Below are positions 26,741-35,697 of a stretch of 64,000 nucleotides of DNA, in pieces. The stretch is from assembly GCF_001021025.1 (NCBI RefSeq), contig NZ_CP011541.1, positions 682,001-746,000 of the forward strand, in the 5' to 3' direction. The stretch comes from Corynebacterium epidermidicanis. Lineage in GTDB: Bacteria > Actinomycetota > Actinomycetes > Mycobacteriales > Mycobacteriaceae. Below the pieces are notes generated by a model, which saw only the letters and a program-made list of their open reading frames with translations, made no database searches and was not told the DNA's origin. Numbering within the stretch: position 1 is the first letter of the stretch; each line of letters begins with the position of its first letter. Position numbers and translations under genes: made by a program.

Positions 26741-27847
26741 ATGCGACCGGACATATCTGCTGAAATTTCGACCCTCGACGCGACCCTGACCAGCATCGAA
26801 AAGGTGATGGATCCAGCTGAGATGTCGGACCGGGTGCGCGAGCTTGAGGCAAAGGCCTCGGACCCTTCGCTGTGGGACGATCCAGACAATGCACAGCAGG
26901 TCACGTCGTCGCTGTCCGCGGTTCAGGCGTCCCTGCGCAAGGTCACCGATCTGCGCCAGCGTCTCGACGACCTGCCGATCATGTACGACCTTGCCGAAGA
27001 GGAGGGCGAGGGCACGGAGCTTGCCGACGAAGAATTGGCGGAGCTTCGTGCCGAGATTGCTTCGCTCGAAGTGAAGACGATGCTATCCGGTGAGTACGAT
27101 GCTCGCGAGGCCGTCATCAATATTCGCTCCGGTGCTGGCGGAGTTGATGCTGCTGACTGGGCCGAAATGCTCATGCGCATGTACGTTCGCTGGGCGGAAA
27201 AGAACGACCACAAAGTCGATATTTACGACATTTCCTACGCCGAAGAAGCAGGCATCAAGTCCGCAACCTTCGTAGTACACGGCGAGTACATGTACGGCAC
27301 GTTGTCGGTCGAACAGGGGGCGCACCGCTTGGTTCGCATCTCGCCATTTGATAATCAGGGGCGTCGCCAGACTTCATTCGCTGAAGTCGAGGTGCTTCCG
27401 GTCGTCGAGCAGACCGACTCGATCGACGTGCCGGACTCTGAAATCCGCGTCGACGTCTATCGTTCCTCTGGCCCGGGTGGCCAGTCGGTGAACACTACCG
27501 ACTCTGCGGTGCGTATTACGCACATCCCGACGGGCATTGTGGTGACCTGTCAGAATGAGAAGTCGCAGATCCAGAACCGGGCGTCGGCAATGCGGGTGCT
27601 GCAGGCGAAGCTGCTGGAACGCAAGCGGCAGGAGGAACGCGCGGAAATGGACGCGCTGGGTGCCGGTGGTAATGCGTCGTGGGGCAACCAGATGCGTTCC
27701 TACGTGCTGCACCCGTACCAGATGGTCAAAGACCTGCGGATGAATTACGAGGTCAATGATCCGTCTAAGGTACTCGATGGCGAAATCGACGGGTTCTTGG
27801 AGGCCGGGATTCGTTGGCGGATGGCGCAGCAAGGAGCGGCGGAATAG
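26741..27847 (+). CDS. prfB: Peptide chain release factor 2
   Basis: 368 aa. The N-terminal helical domain is followed by the SPF anticodon-like tripeptide ([13 protein letters not shown]) that reads UGA/UAA and the GGQ motif ([18 protein letters not shown]) that triggers peptidyl-tRNA hydrolysis. The frame is continuous: no in-frame UGA programmed frameshift as in E. coli prfB. It starts at the ATG behind a -10 box and heads the ftsEX-smpB-ssrA segment. Confidence 0.95.
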   Translation: MRPDISAEISTLDATLTSIEKVMDPAEMSDRVRELEAKASDPSLWDDPDNAQQVTSSLSAVQASLRKVTDLRQRLDDLPIMYDLAEEEGEGTELADEELAELRAEIASLEVKTMLSGEYDAREAVINIRSGAGGVDAADWAEMLMRMYVRWAEKNDHKVDIYDISYAEEAGIKSATFVVHGEYMYGTLSVEQGAHRLVRISPFDNQGRRQTSFAEVEVLPVVEQTDSIDVPDSEIRVDVYRSSGPGGQSVNTTDSAVRITHIPTGIVVTCQNEKSQIQNRASAMRVLQAKLLERKRQEERAEMDALGAGGNASWGNQMRSYVLHPYQMVKDLRMNYEVNDPSKVLDGEIDGFLEAGIRWRMAQQGAAE

Positions 27848-27917
27848 TCCGCGAAAGTTAGTCCGCATGGCGAAACTAGAGTTTCGTTTGGGGTAAAAGT
27901 CAACTACTGTTACTTGG

Positions 27918-28607
27918 GTGATCACCTTCGACCGAGTAACAAAGTCCTACAAGACCTCGACACGGCCGGCGCTTGACAATATCTCCGTTGATATTGAAAA
28001 GGGAGAATTTGTCTTCCTCATCGGCCCGTCCGGATCGGGCAAGTCCACCTTCTTGCAGCTCATGCTGCGCGAGGAGACCCCGACCACGGGCGATATTCAC
28101 GTCGCTGACTTTCACGTGAACAAGTTGCGTGGCGGACAGGTGAATAAGCTGCGGCAGAAAATCGGCTACGTCTTCCAAGACTTCCGCCTGTTGCAGAAGA
28201 AGAATGTCTACGAAAACGTGGCTTTCGCACTCGAAGTGATTGGGAAGCCAAAAGCGCAGATCGAAAAGCAAGTCATGGAAACCCTGGAAATGGTTGGCCT
28301 GGACGCTAAAGCGAACCGCATGCCTAACGAGCTGTCCGGCGGTGAGCAGCAGCGCGTCGCCATTGCCCGCGCCTTCGTGAACCGACCGCTGGTGCTACTT
28401 GCCGACGAACCAACCGGAAACCTGGACCCGGACACGGCGCAAGACATCATGGTGCTGCTCAATCGTATTAACAAGCTCGGCACCACCGTCGTGATGTCCA
28501 CGCACAACGCGCAGGCGGTGAACAACATGCGTCGACGTGTGATCGAACTACACATGGGCAAGTTGGTCCGCGATGACGCGCACGGCGTTTATGGAGAGGG
28601 GCGCTAA
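27918..28607 (+). CDS. ftsE: Cell division ATPase FtsE
   Basis: 229 aa, GTG start. ABC ATPase with Walker [10 protein letters not shown] (36-44), Q-loop (VFQDFRLL), signature [15 protein letters not shown], Walker [14 protein letters not shown] and switch H (MSTHNAQ). It partners with FtsX and, in actinobacteria, drives peptidoglycan hydrolases such as RipC through FtsX. The stop is 2 nt before ftsX ATG. Confidence 0.96.
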   Translation: MITFDRVTKSYKTSTRPALDNISVDIEKGEFVFLIGPSGSGKSTFLQLMLREETPTTGDIHVADFHVNKLRGGQVNKLRQKIGYVFQDFRLLQKKNVYENVAFALEVIGKPKAQIEKQVMETLEMVGLDAKANRMPNELSGGEQQRVAIARAFVNRPLVLLADEPTGNLDPDTAQDIMVLLNRINKLGTTVVMSTHNAQAVNNMRRRVIELHMGKLVRDDAHGVYGEGR

Positions 28608-28609
28608 TC

Positions 28610-29512
28610 ATGCGACTGGGATTTGTTTTCCGCGAGGCCTTCGCCGGCCTTGGCAAGAACTTGACCATGACGATCGCGCTGATCATCACCACTGCCATCT
28701 CGCTGGCGCTGCTCGCCACCGGATTCCTGGTCACCGGCATGACCGAACGGACCAAGGAAATCTACTTGGACCGGGTGGAAGTCATGATCCAGCTGGATGA
28801 GGACATCTCCGCCAAGGACCCCGACTGCACCAGCAGTGCATGTAAGGAAGTCCGCACCAAGCTGGAAAGCGCGAACGGGGTGGAATCGATCACCTTCCGC
28901 AACCGTGAGCAGTCCTATCAGCGCTTCGTGGAAATCTTCGAACACACTGATCCGCAGTTGGTCAAGGAGACTTCGCCCGATGCCCTCCCGGCAGCGTTTC
29001 ACGTGCGGCTGAAGGACCCGCTGGATGCCTCACCACTGGACCCTATCCGTGGCTTGCCGCAGGTGGTCGAGGTCGCCGACCAGGTCGATGATCTTAGGGG
29101 AGCGACCGACAACCTCGATGCGATCAGAAACGCCACCTTCCTCGTTGCAGCGATCCAGGCGATCGCGGCCATCTTCCTGATCGCCAACATGGTGCAGATT
29201 GCGGCGTTCTCGCGTCGCGACGAAATCTCCATCATGCGCATGGTCGGCGCCTCCCGCTGGTTCACCCAGGCGCCATTCGTGCTGGAGGCCATCATAGCTA
29301 CGGCAATCGGCGCGGTGGGTGCTGTTGCTGGACTGTTCTTGGGCAAGCAGTTTGTGATCGACAAGGCCCTGGCGGGTATCTATTCGAAGCAGCTCATCGC
29401 GCCCGTGACCAACAACGACATTTGGGTTATTGCCCCGGTCGTGGCCGTCATTGGCCTGATTTTCGCGGCGATTACCGCTCAAGTCACGCTACGGATGTAT
29501 GTCCGGAAGTAG
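28610..29512 (+). CDS. ftsX: Cell division membrane protein FtsX
   Basis: 300 aa. The four-helix FtsX plan: TM1 near residues 20-44, an extracellular domain with a Cys pair (DPDCTSSACKEV) at about 45-165, then three C-terminal helices (IAAIFLIANMVQIAAF; AIGAVGAVAGLFLG; APVVAVIGLIFAAITAQ). It couples cytoplasmic ATP hydrolysis by FtsE to cell-wall hydrolase activation. In operon with ftsE. Confidence 0.95.
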   Translation: MRLGFVFREAFAGLGKNLTMTIALIITTAISLALLATGFLVTGMTERTKEIYLDRVEVMIQLDEDISAKDPDCTSSACKEVRTKLESANGVESITFRNREQSYQRFVEIFEHTDPQLVKETSPDALPAAFHVRLKDPLDASPLDPIRGLPQVVEVADQVDDLRGATDNLDAIRNATFLVAAIQAIAAIFLIANMVQIAAFSRRDEISIMRMVGASRWFTQAPFVLEAIIATAIGAVGAVAGLFLGKQFVIDKALAGIYSKQLIAPVTNNDIWVIAPVVAVIGLIFAAITAQVTLRMYVRK

Positions 29513-29535
29513 TGTCCATGTAGGCTAAAGGCGTT

Positions 29536-30024
29536 ATGGCCAAGAAGAAAAAGACGTCGGCAAGCAATGTGGTGGCAACGAACCGCAAGGCTCGCCATGA
29601 TTACCACATCTTGGAGACCCATGAAGCCGGAATCGTGCTCGTGGGCACCGAGATCAAGTCGTTGCGGGAAGGCAAGGCATCGCTTGTCGACGCCTTCGCC
29701 ACCATCGACGACGGCGAAGTCTGGCTGCGCGCCCTCTACATCCCCGAATACTCGATGGGGCACTGGACGAACCACACGCCGCGTCGCAATCGGAAGCTGC
29801 TGTTGCATCGCCGCGAGATCGATTCGCTGATGGGCAAGGTTCGCGACGGCAACAAGACGCTGGTCCCGCTGTCGCTGTACTTCAAGGAAGGCCGCCTCAA
29901 AGTCGAGCTTGGTCTGGCTGCCGGTAAGCAGGATTACGACAAACGTCAGGCGATTAAGAAGCGCACCGAAGAACGTGAAATCACTCGTGAGCTGGGCCGT
30001 CGCGTCAAGGGCATTCACGCTTGA
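29536..30024 (+). CDS. smpB: SsrA-binding protein SmpB
   Basis: 162 aa. Core OB-fold with the typical VATNRKARHDYHILETHEAGIVLVGTEIKSLREGKASL and the NRKLLLHRREI segment; basic C-terminal tail (KKRTEEREITRELGRR). Binds tmRNA and delivers it to stalled ribosomes. Its RNA partner ssrA is directly downstream. Confidence 0.96.
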   Translation: MAKKKKTSASNVVATNRKARHDYHILETHEAGIVLVGTEIKSLREGKASLVDAFATIDDGEVWLRALYIPEYSMGHWTNHTPRRNRKLLLHRREIDSLMGKVRDGNKTLVPLSLYFKEGRLKVELGLAAGKQDYDKRQAIKKRTEEREITRELGRRVKGIHA

Positions 30025-30055
30025 TCACGCCCTTGCTTGCGGTCCTCGTTGCGTG

Positions 30056-30061
30056 CTAGTC
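30056..30061 (+). promoter_or_regulatory. Candidate -10 box of ssrA
   Basis: TAGTCT, 50 nt upstream of the mature tmRNA 5' end. The precursor leader would be about 45 nt. Confidence 0.35.
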
Positions 30062-30111
30062 TAAGGTACTCATTTGCAGCTGATCGCAATTCCCGCTGCG
30101 GGTGAGAAAAT

Positions 30112-30485
30112 GGGGTCGATTTTGGTTTCGACTGCGTTTATTGAGCCAGGGGAAGCGTGCCGGTGCAGGCTAGAGACCACCGTAAGCGTCGTAGCAAAAT
30201 GATAAGCGCCGAGAATACTCAGCGCGACTACGCTCTCGCTGCCTAAACAGCGACTAGCGTGTCTGTCGGCCCAGGTTTGCCTCTGACCTGGTAGCCGGCA
30301 CCGACTAAGAGGCTTGCTCATCCGCTGCGTTGGCAGGGCGGATGGGGACGTTTACTGGCAACTGGGCTCATCATCCGGACGTGTTCGACCGAGCCGGAGA
30401 GCCGAGCAGAGATGATGCGCGAACTGCGCACGGAGAAGCCCTGGCGAGGTGACGTAGGACCCGGGTTCAATTCCCGGCGGCTCCA
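30112..30485 (+). ncRNA. ssrA: Transfer-messenger RNA
   Basis: 374 nt. The 5' end GGGGTCG pairs with the 3' end CGGCTCC as the tRNA-like acceptor; the GGTTTCGAC motif follows the 5' end and a TTCAATTCC T-loop sits near the 3' end. The tag reading frame starts with GCC at 30208 and encodes AENTQRDYALAA before TAA at 30244. The terminal CCA is not encoded (ACA follows). One-piece tmRNA; it rescues stalled ribosomes with SmpB. Confidence 0.95.
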
Positions 30486-30491
30486 CAAAAT

Positions 30492-30527
30492 AAGCCCCTG
30501 ACCTGGTAAAACAGGTTGGGGGCCTTG
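30492..30527 (+). terminator. ssrA terminator
   Basis: AGCCCCTGACCTG pairs (one mismatch) with CAGGTTGGGGGCCT around a GTAAAA loop. The T tract is weak. Confidence 0.7.
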
Positions 30528-30536
30528 TGTTGTGGG

Positions 30537-30812
30537 CTAGTTGTAGATTGATCTGCGATGGCCAATGGAAAATACTTTGATGGTGATGATGTCGTCGTGA
30601 ATCACGGCCAAGATCCGATAGGTGCCCACTCGGTATCGCCATTCACCAGATCGATTGCCGGTGAGTGCCTTGCCGAACGCCCGCGGATCTGCGCAGCCAT
30701 CGAGATTGTTCTTTATCCAATTTGCGAGAATCTTTGCGTCGAATCGGTCCATTTTGTGGAGCTGTTTTCGCGCTCCACCAGTGAGTTGGACTCGATACAT
30801 ACGGTCGCTCAT
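30537..30812 (-). CDS. RelE/ParE-family toxin
   Basis: 91 aa. RelE-like fold: LTGGARKQLHKMDRFDAKILANWI then GNRSGEWRYRVGTYRILAVIHDDIITIKVFSIGHRRSIY. The basic patch (R in YRVGTYRI, H in IGHRRSIY) matches the RNase surface of RelE mRNA interferases. It is placed 7 nt after the antitoxin stop. It could act as a ribosome-dependent RNase; a ParE-type gyrase poison is less likely given the HRRxxY end. Confidence 0.85.
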   Translation of the reverse strand: MSDRMYRVQLTGGARKQLHKMDRFDAKILANWIKNNLDGCADPRAFGKALTGNRSGEWRYRVGTYRILAVIHDDIITIKVFSIGHRRSIYN

Positions 30813-30819
30813 CGGCTAA

Positions 30820-31029
30820 TTACAATTCGTCTAAGATTTCGTCAATGCTGTAGCGTTCGCCATCGTCTGTTGCGATAGCGTGGCGCAATGCCTCGAGGTC
30901 GTAGGCCTCTTCGATCTTTTCCATTATCGCGCTGCGGGCAAAATCGGAAATAGTCATGCCTTCAAAAGCGGCGAACTTTCGCACCAACTCGGCGTCTTCA
31001 GGACTCATTCGGACCGTCATCGTTGCCAT
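30820..31029 (-). CDS. Ribbon-helix-helix antitoxin
   Basis: 69 aa from the ATG at 31029, which has a strong AAGGAGG 6 nt upstream; a longer frame is open but has no better start. An N-terminal beta strand and helices of an RHH DNA-binding domain (MTVRMSPEDAELVRKFAAFEGMTISDFARSAI) are followed by an acidic C-terminus (YSIDEILDEL) that would wrap the toxin. It is cotranscribed with the toxin and should repress the promoter through the palindrome at 31054. Confidence 0.85.
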   Translation of the reverse strand: MATMTVRMSPEDAELVRKFAAFEGMTISDFARSAIMEKIEEAYDLEALRHAIATDDGERYSIDEILDEL

Positions 31030-31053
31030 TGGGTAACCTCCTTCTCCATCGGC

Positions 31054-31070
31054 TGAATACATTGTATTCA
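31054..31070 (-). promoter_or_regulatory. Palindromic operator overlapping the TA promoter -10
   Basis: TGAATACATTGTATTCA is an 8-bp perfect inverted repeat around a single T. On the minus strand it contains TACAAT, a good -10 box (31061-31066), about 25 nt upstream of the Shine-Dalgarno. This fits autoregulation by the RHH antitoxin-toxin complex. Confidence 0.7.
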
Positions 31071-31107
31071 GGTTGAGGGGTTATGTTCAAATTGTTGAAT
31101 CAATGAC

Positions 31108-31287
31108 TTAAAGGGGTTCGCCACAACTTGTGCAGTAGCTTTCGCCTTCTTCGTAGATCATGCCGCAACAATAATCAGGGCATCCGCTCACTTCGAAACA
31201 TGAATTGTGCCAATTCTCGCCGTTGAAATCGATGAGATCAGAGGTGATTCGCTCGCCACAGTCCTCGCATACTGGCGCATTTTGCAA
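31108..31287 (-). CDS. Small LIM-like zinc-finger protein
   Basis: 59 aa from a TTG at 31287; the frame stays open about 57 nt further upstream without an ATG or GTG, so the start is uncertain and the gene could be a 5'-degraded remnant. It reads VCEDCGERITSDLIDF, then WHNSCFEVSGCPDYCC and ends YCTSCGEPL. C-x2-C, 16 residues, H-x2-C, then C-x3-CC and C-x2-C resemble a LIM double zinc finger. Zinc binding is inferred from this spacing. It lies between the TA promoter and purL. No function assigned. Confidence 0.5.
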   Translation of the reverse strand: MQNAPVCEDCGERITSDLIDFNGENWHNSCFEVSGCPDYCCGMIYEEGESYCTSCGEPL

Positions 31288-31461
31288 TGATCGGGAATTG
31301 TGGGCGGGTTCGCTGCAAATCGAGAATGCTCTATCCCATCTATCCTAAAGGTATTATGGTTGCAATTGTCCGCTGACCCGCTCGCAACAGCCCTCTAGAA
31401 TTGTCATCGAGCACCCCGAACCAATACTCTGGTGGGGACAAATATCCTAGAAGGAGGCACG

Positions 31462-34400
31462 ATGGTTCAGCGTGTGTACGTGGAAAATCGCGAGGGTGGG
31501 CACGCAGCGGCCCTGTCGAAGGAGTATGGCGTCACTGTACGCGTGCTCAATCGCTACGACGTTGAGGGCACCAGCAACGAAGAGTTCGCAAAGGCGGTCC
31601 AACTCGTACTTTCCGAGCCTCAGGTGGATAACACGTACTCGTCCCTCGAAGAAGCCGGCATCACCGGCAATGTTCTGGCTGTCGAACCATTGCCAGGCCA
31701 ATTCGATCAACGTGCCGACTCCGCTGCTCAGTGCATCCAGTTCCTCTTTGAAAAGGAACGACCGGTAGTCCGCACCGCCGTGCTTTACGCTGTCGAGGGC
31801 GAAATCCCAGAGGCGATGCGCAAGGGCCTGATCAACCCTGTTGAAGCGCGAGAGGCGAATCTCGAGCTTCCGGAGACGCTGACCATGACTGTCAATCAGC
31901 CTGCGGATGTCGAGAAGCTCACCGGCTTCACCGCGCTTTCCGACGCCGACCTGCCCGCCTTCGTGGCGGGTCACGGCCTCGCAATGGATGCCGATGACGC
32001 GATGCTGATCCGCGACTACTTTGCCTCCGAGGATCGCGATCCGACGATCACCGAGCTGAAGGTCATCGATACGTACTGGTCCGATCACTGCCGCCACACC
32101 ACCTTCGAGACAGTGCTGGACGAGATCACTTTCCACGAACCAGCCGCCGAAGCTGCCTACCAGGACTACTTGGCGGCTCGTGAGTCCATCAACCGCACCA
32201 AGCCAGTGACCCTCATGGACATGGGAACCATCGCAGCGAAGGTGCTGCGCGCCACCGGCAAGCTGGACGCCTTGGACGTTTCCGAAGAGATCAACGCCTG
32301 CACCGTGCACGTCAACATCACAGTCGACGGCAAGCAAGAGCCATGGTTGCTGCTGTTTAAGAACGAAACGCACAACCATCCAACCGAAATCGAGCCATTC
32401 GGTGGCGCTGCCACCTGCGTCGGCGGTGCGATCCGAGACCCACTTTCCGGACGTGGCTATGTCTACGGGGCGATGCGCATCTCCGGATCTGGCAACCCGC
32501 TGGAAACCACGACTCGTGCGGGCAAGCTACCGCAGAAAACCATCGCGCAGGTCGCTGCTGCGGGCAACTCCTCCTACGGCAACCAGATCGGCCTGGCCAC
32601 CGGCATTGTCGACGAGCTGTACCACCCAGGTTATGTAGCCAAGCACTTTGAAATGGGTGCTGTTGTGGCGGGTGCTCCGGCGGCAAATGTGCGTCGGGAA
32701 GCGCCAGCCGCGGGCGATCTCGTGGTGTTCGTCGGTGGTGCTACCGGCCGCGACGGTATTGGTGGTGCAACCGGTTCCTCGAAGAAGCACACCGTGGAGT
32801 CGCTATCCACCGCGGGCGCCGAGGTCCAAAAGGGCAACGCGCCTGAGGAACGCAAGCTGCAGCGCCTGTTCCGCAACCCTGAGTTCACGAAGCTCATCAA
32901 GCGTTGTAACGACTTCGGCGCTGGTGGCGTGTCCGTGGCAGTCGGCGAGCTCGCTGATTCCCTGGAGATCAACCTGGATGAGGTGCCAAAGAAGTACGAG
33001 GGCTTGGACGGCACCGAACTGGCGCTGTCCGAGTCCCAGGAACGCATGGCGATCGTCGTGGAAGCCAAGGACGCCGATAAGTTGATCGAGCTGGCCAACG
33101 AGGAAAACTTGGGTGCCGTGATCATCGCGGAAGTAACTGATTCCGGCCGGATGCGCATGCACTGGCGAGGCACCACCATCGTCGACCTTTCCCGCGATTT
33201 CCTGAACACGAATGGCGCCAAGAAGCACGCCCGCGCAGAGGTCAGCTCTGCCGGAGACTGGCGTGGCGCTGCCCGCGATTGGGCTCGCTCCGCGGACTTC
33301 AAGCAGTCCTTCCTCGGTATGGCTTCCGACCTGAATGTTGCCTCCAAGCAGGGGCTTTCTGAGCGTTTCGACTCTACCGTCGGCGCCGGCACCGTCCTCA
33401 TGCCATTTGGCGGTTCTCGCCAGGCCACCCCAATCCAGGCGATGGCCAACACCCTGCCGGTGCTGGGGGAGACCACCAACTGCTCCGTCATGTCTTGGGG
33501 CTACAACCCATACATCACCGAGGCCAGCCCGTACCACGGCGCGTACCTCGCGGTGGTCGAGTCGGTAGCCAAGCTGATCGCGACGGGTGCTTCCTTTGAC
33601 GAAACCTACCTGTCCTTCCAGGAGTACTTCGAGCGCATGTCCTCCGCCGAAGCCTGGGGCAAGCCAGCGGCCGCTCTACTCGGCACGATCAAAGCCCAGC
33701 TTGGCCTGGGTGTCGCCGCCATCGGTGGCAAGGACTCCATGTCCGGCACCTTCGAGGAGATCCACGTACCGCCGACGGTCGTTTCTGTCGCCGTCAGCCA
33801 CGACGACGCCCGCAACATGGTGCCAAACCACTTCAAGGCTGCAGGCAACAAGGTCACCGTGCTGACTCCTGAGCTGGGACCTGAAACTGACACCGCACTC
33901 GCAGGCTTACCCACCCCAGAGTCGCTGCTCGCAAACTTCCGGACCGTCACGGAGCTGCTGCGCTCCGGCAAGGTGATCTCCGCCTACACCCCAGGTTTCG
34001 GTGGCGTGGCAGAAGCCGTGCTCAAGATGGGCATGGGTGAGGCCATCGGCTTCAGCTTCGAAGACGACGCCTCGCTCTACGATTACGCCTACGGTGCCTT
34101 CGTTCTCGAATGGGCAGGCGAACCAGAAGCTGGCGAGCTGCTGGGCGCCACCGCCGAAGGTGGCTTCACCTACCGTGGGGAAACGGTGACCTTCGAGGAG
34201 GCTGAAGCAGCATACGTCGGCACCCTCGAGCCGATCTACCCGAACTTCATTGAACAGGCCGGTACGACGGAGCTGGAGGGCGTCGATAAGGCTGCGCAGC
34301 CAGCGCTGACTCCAACCTTCGGTGGCGCGACTCCTAAGGCCCTGATCCCGGTTTTCCCAGGTACCAACTGCGAATACGATTCCGCCCGCGCCCTCCAGCG

Positions 34401-35124
34401 CGCCGGGATCGAGCCGGAGATCTTCGTGGTCCGCAACCGCACACCAGAAGACATCGCCGAGTCGGTCGACCGGATGTCCGCCGCCCTCGACCGCTCCCAA
34501 ATGCTGTTCCTGCCAGGTGGTTTTTCGGGTGGCGACGAGCCGGACGGATCGGCAAAGTTCATCACCTCCTTCCTGCGCAACCCAGCCCTTACCGCAGGGG
34601 TGCAGGGGCTTCTCGACGACCGCGGTGGCCTGATTCTCGGTATCTGCAACGGCTTCCAGGCGCTGATCAAGCTCGGCCTCGTGCCATTCGGCCAGATTTC
34701 CGCACCGGGTGCCGAAACACCGACGTTGACATTCAACCGGATTGGCCGGCACCAATCCCGGATCTCGCGGGTGCGGGTGGTGAACAACAATTCGCCGTGG
34801 CTGTCGAAGATCAACGTAGGCGATGTGTTTGCCGTGCCAATCTCGCACGGCGAAGGCCGCATCACAGCTGGGGAGTCCCAGTGGGAGCGCTTGAAGAGTG
34901 CTGCCGTTACACAATATGTGGACGCAGCCGGAAAACCATCTATGGGCATTGAGGCGAACCCGAACGGCGCGCTCTTCGCGCTGGAGGGCATCATGTCTGA
35001 AGATGGTCGCGTCCTCGGCAAGATGGGGCACTCCGAACGCATTTCTGCCTCCACGTACAAGAACGTGCCCGGCGAATACGACATGAAGCTCTTCGAATCT
35101 GCGGCGGAGTTCTTCGCCAAGTAA
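31462..35124 (+). CDS. purL: Single-chain phosphoribosylformylglycinamidine synthase
   Basis: 1220 aa from the ATG at 31462 behind AAGGAGG. Domains in order: N-terminal FGARAT/PurS-like and linker region, two AIRS-type ATP-binding halves (DTYWSDHCRHTTFETV; LLFKNETHNHPTEIEPFGGAATCVGGAIRDP; GGKDSMSGTF) and a C-terminal class I glutaminase (FPGTNCEYDSA; catalytic Cys in GICNGFQ; SHGEGR). It makes FGAM from FGAR, glutamine and ATP in purine synthesis. Most corynebacteria use separate PurS, PurQ and small PurL; this large form resembles the clade found in bifidobacteria and some Firmicutes, suggesting acquisition. Its location next to ssrA, a TA pair and an IS fits that. Confidence 0.93.
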   Translation: MVQRVYVENREGGHAAALSKEYGVTVRVLNRYDVEGTSNEEFAKAVQLVLSEPQVDNTYSSLEEAGITGNVLAVEPLPGQFDQRADSAAQCIQFLFEKERPVVRTAVLYAVEGEIPEAMRKGLINPVEAREANLELPETLTMTVNQPADVEKLTGFTALSDADLPAFVAGHGLAMDADDAMLIRDYFASEDRDPTITELKVIDTYWSDHCRHTTFETVLDEITFHEPAAEAAYQDYLAARESINRTKPVTLMDMGTIAAKVLRATGKLDALDVSEEINACTVHVNITVDGKQEPWLLLFKNETHNHPTEIEPFGGAATCVGGAIRDPLSGRGYVYGAMRISGSGNPLETTTRAGKLPQKTIAQVAAAGNSSYGNQIGLATGIVDELYHPGYVAKHFEMGAVVAGAPAANVRREAPAAGDLVVFVGGATGRDGIGGATGSSKKHTVESLSTAGAEVQKGNAPEERKLQRLFRNPEFTKLIKRCNDFGAGGVSVAVGELADSLEINLDEVPKKYEGLDGTELALSESQERMAIVVEAKDADKLIELANEENLGAVIIAEVTDSGRMRMHWRGTTIVDLSRDFLNTNGAKKHARAEVSSAGDWRGAARDWARSADFKQSFLGMASDLNVASKQGLSERFDSTVGAGTVLMPFGGSRQATPIQAMANTLPVLGETTNCSVMSWGYNPYITEASPYHGAYLAVVESVAKLIATGASFDETYLSFQEYFERMSSAEAWGKPAAALLGTIKAQLGLGVAAIGGKDSMSGTFEEIHVPPTVVSVAVSHDDARNMVPNHFKAAGNKVTVLTPELGPETDTALAGLPTPESLLANFRTVTELLRSGKVISAYTPGFGGVAEAVLKMGMGEAIGFSFEDDASLYDYAYGAFVLEWAGEPEAGELLGATAEGGFTYRGETVTFEEAEAAYVGTLEPIYPNFIEQAGTTELEGVDKAAQPALTPTFGGATPKALIPVFPGTNCEYDSARALQRAGIEPEIFVVRNRTPEDIAESVDRMSAALDRSQMLFLPGGFSGGDEPDGSAKFITSFLRNPALTAGVQGLLDDRGGLILGICNGFQALIKLGLVPFGQISAPGAETPTLTFNRIGRHQSRISRVRVVNNNSPWLSKINVGDVFAVPISHGEGRITAGESQWERLKSAAVTQYVDAAGKPSMGIEANPNGALFALEGIMSEDGRVLGKMGHSERISASTYKNVPGEYDMKLFESAAEFFAK

Positions 35125-35199
35125 TTCGGCAGTTGAAGAGGTCTCGGACGATGTTGAACTGCTCCCCATTAGTTGGACTGAGAAATCAGTTTCTAACTA

Positions 35200-35697
35200 G
35201 TGGGGAGTATTTCTTTGAGGGCACGAAGTTCTCTGAGCAAGCTGCAGCGAGAGCAGCTCGTTGACTTGTTTGAACAAGGCTTGGGTTATAAAGCAGCGGC
35301 ACGCCGGCTTGGTGTCGCTCGTGATCCGGTGCGAAAGCTTGAACGCCGGTTCAAGCTTCATGGCAAGCTGTGTCTTGTGGAAAAACCAACCAAGCAGCAG
35401 TTTTCCTTCGAGGTGAAGAAGGAAGTCGTCGATCGCTTCATTGCTGGTGAGTCGAAGATGGATCTTGCCCGCGAGTTCGGGTTGTCCTCCGACCAGCTTG
35501 TCTCGAGTTGGGTCCGTGCCTGGCGTGCAGGTGGTGACGAAGCCTTGCGACCGAAGCCAAAAGGACGACCCAAGGGCAGTTCACCTACGAAGACAGTGAC
35601 CGAGGAGGATCGGCTGCGCCGCGAGGTAGAGAAACTGCGGGCGGAAAACGCATACCTAAAAAAATTGCGGGACTTGAGGAACCAGCGACGAGGTTAA
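35200..35697 (+). CDS. IS3-family transposase OrfA
   Basis: 165 aa from a GTG at 35200; a TTG at 35215 with GGGGAG upstream would give 160 aa. Two helix-turn-helix units (LFEQGLGYKAAARRLGVARDPVRKLERRF; LAREFGLSSDQLVSSWVRAW) and a C-terminal leucine-zipper-like coiled coil (EEDRLRREVEKLRAENAYLKKL). Binds the inverted repeats. The A7 run at 35658-35664, near its end, is a -1 frameshift site leading into orfB. Confidence 0.9.
   Translation: MGSISLRARSSLSKLQREQLVDLFEQGLGYKAAARRLGVARDPVRKLERRFKLHGKLCLVEKPTKQQFSFEVKKEVVDRFIAGESKMDLAREFGLSSDQLVSSWVRAWRAGGDEALRPKPKGRPKGSSPTKTVTEEDRLRREVEKLRAENAYLKKLRDLRNQRRG

Noticed and set aside
26741..27847. Programmed +1 frameshift in prfB
   Set aside because: The reading frame is continuous from the start codon; no internal UGA with a CTT slip site is seen.
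30486..31460. Prophage or integrase-bearing island at ssrA
   Set aside because: No integrase, phage gene or duplicated ssrA 3' end was found in the window.
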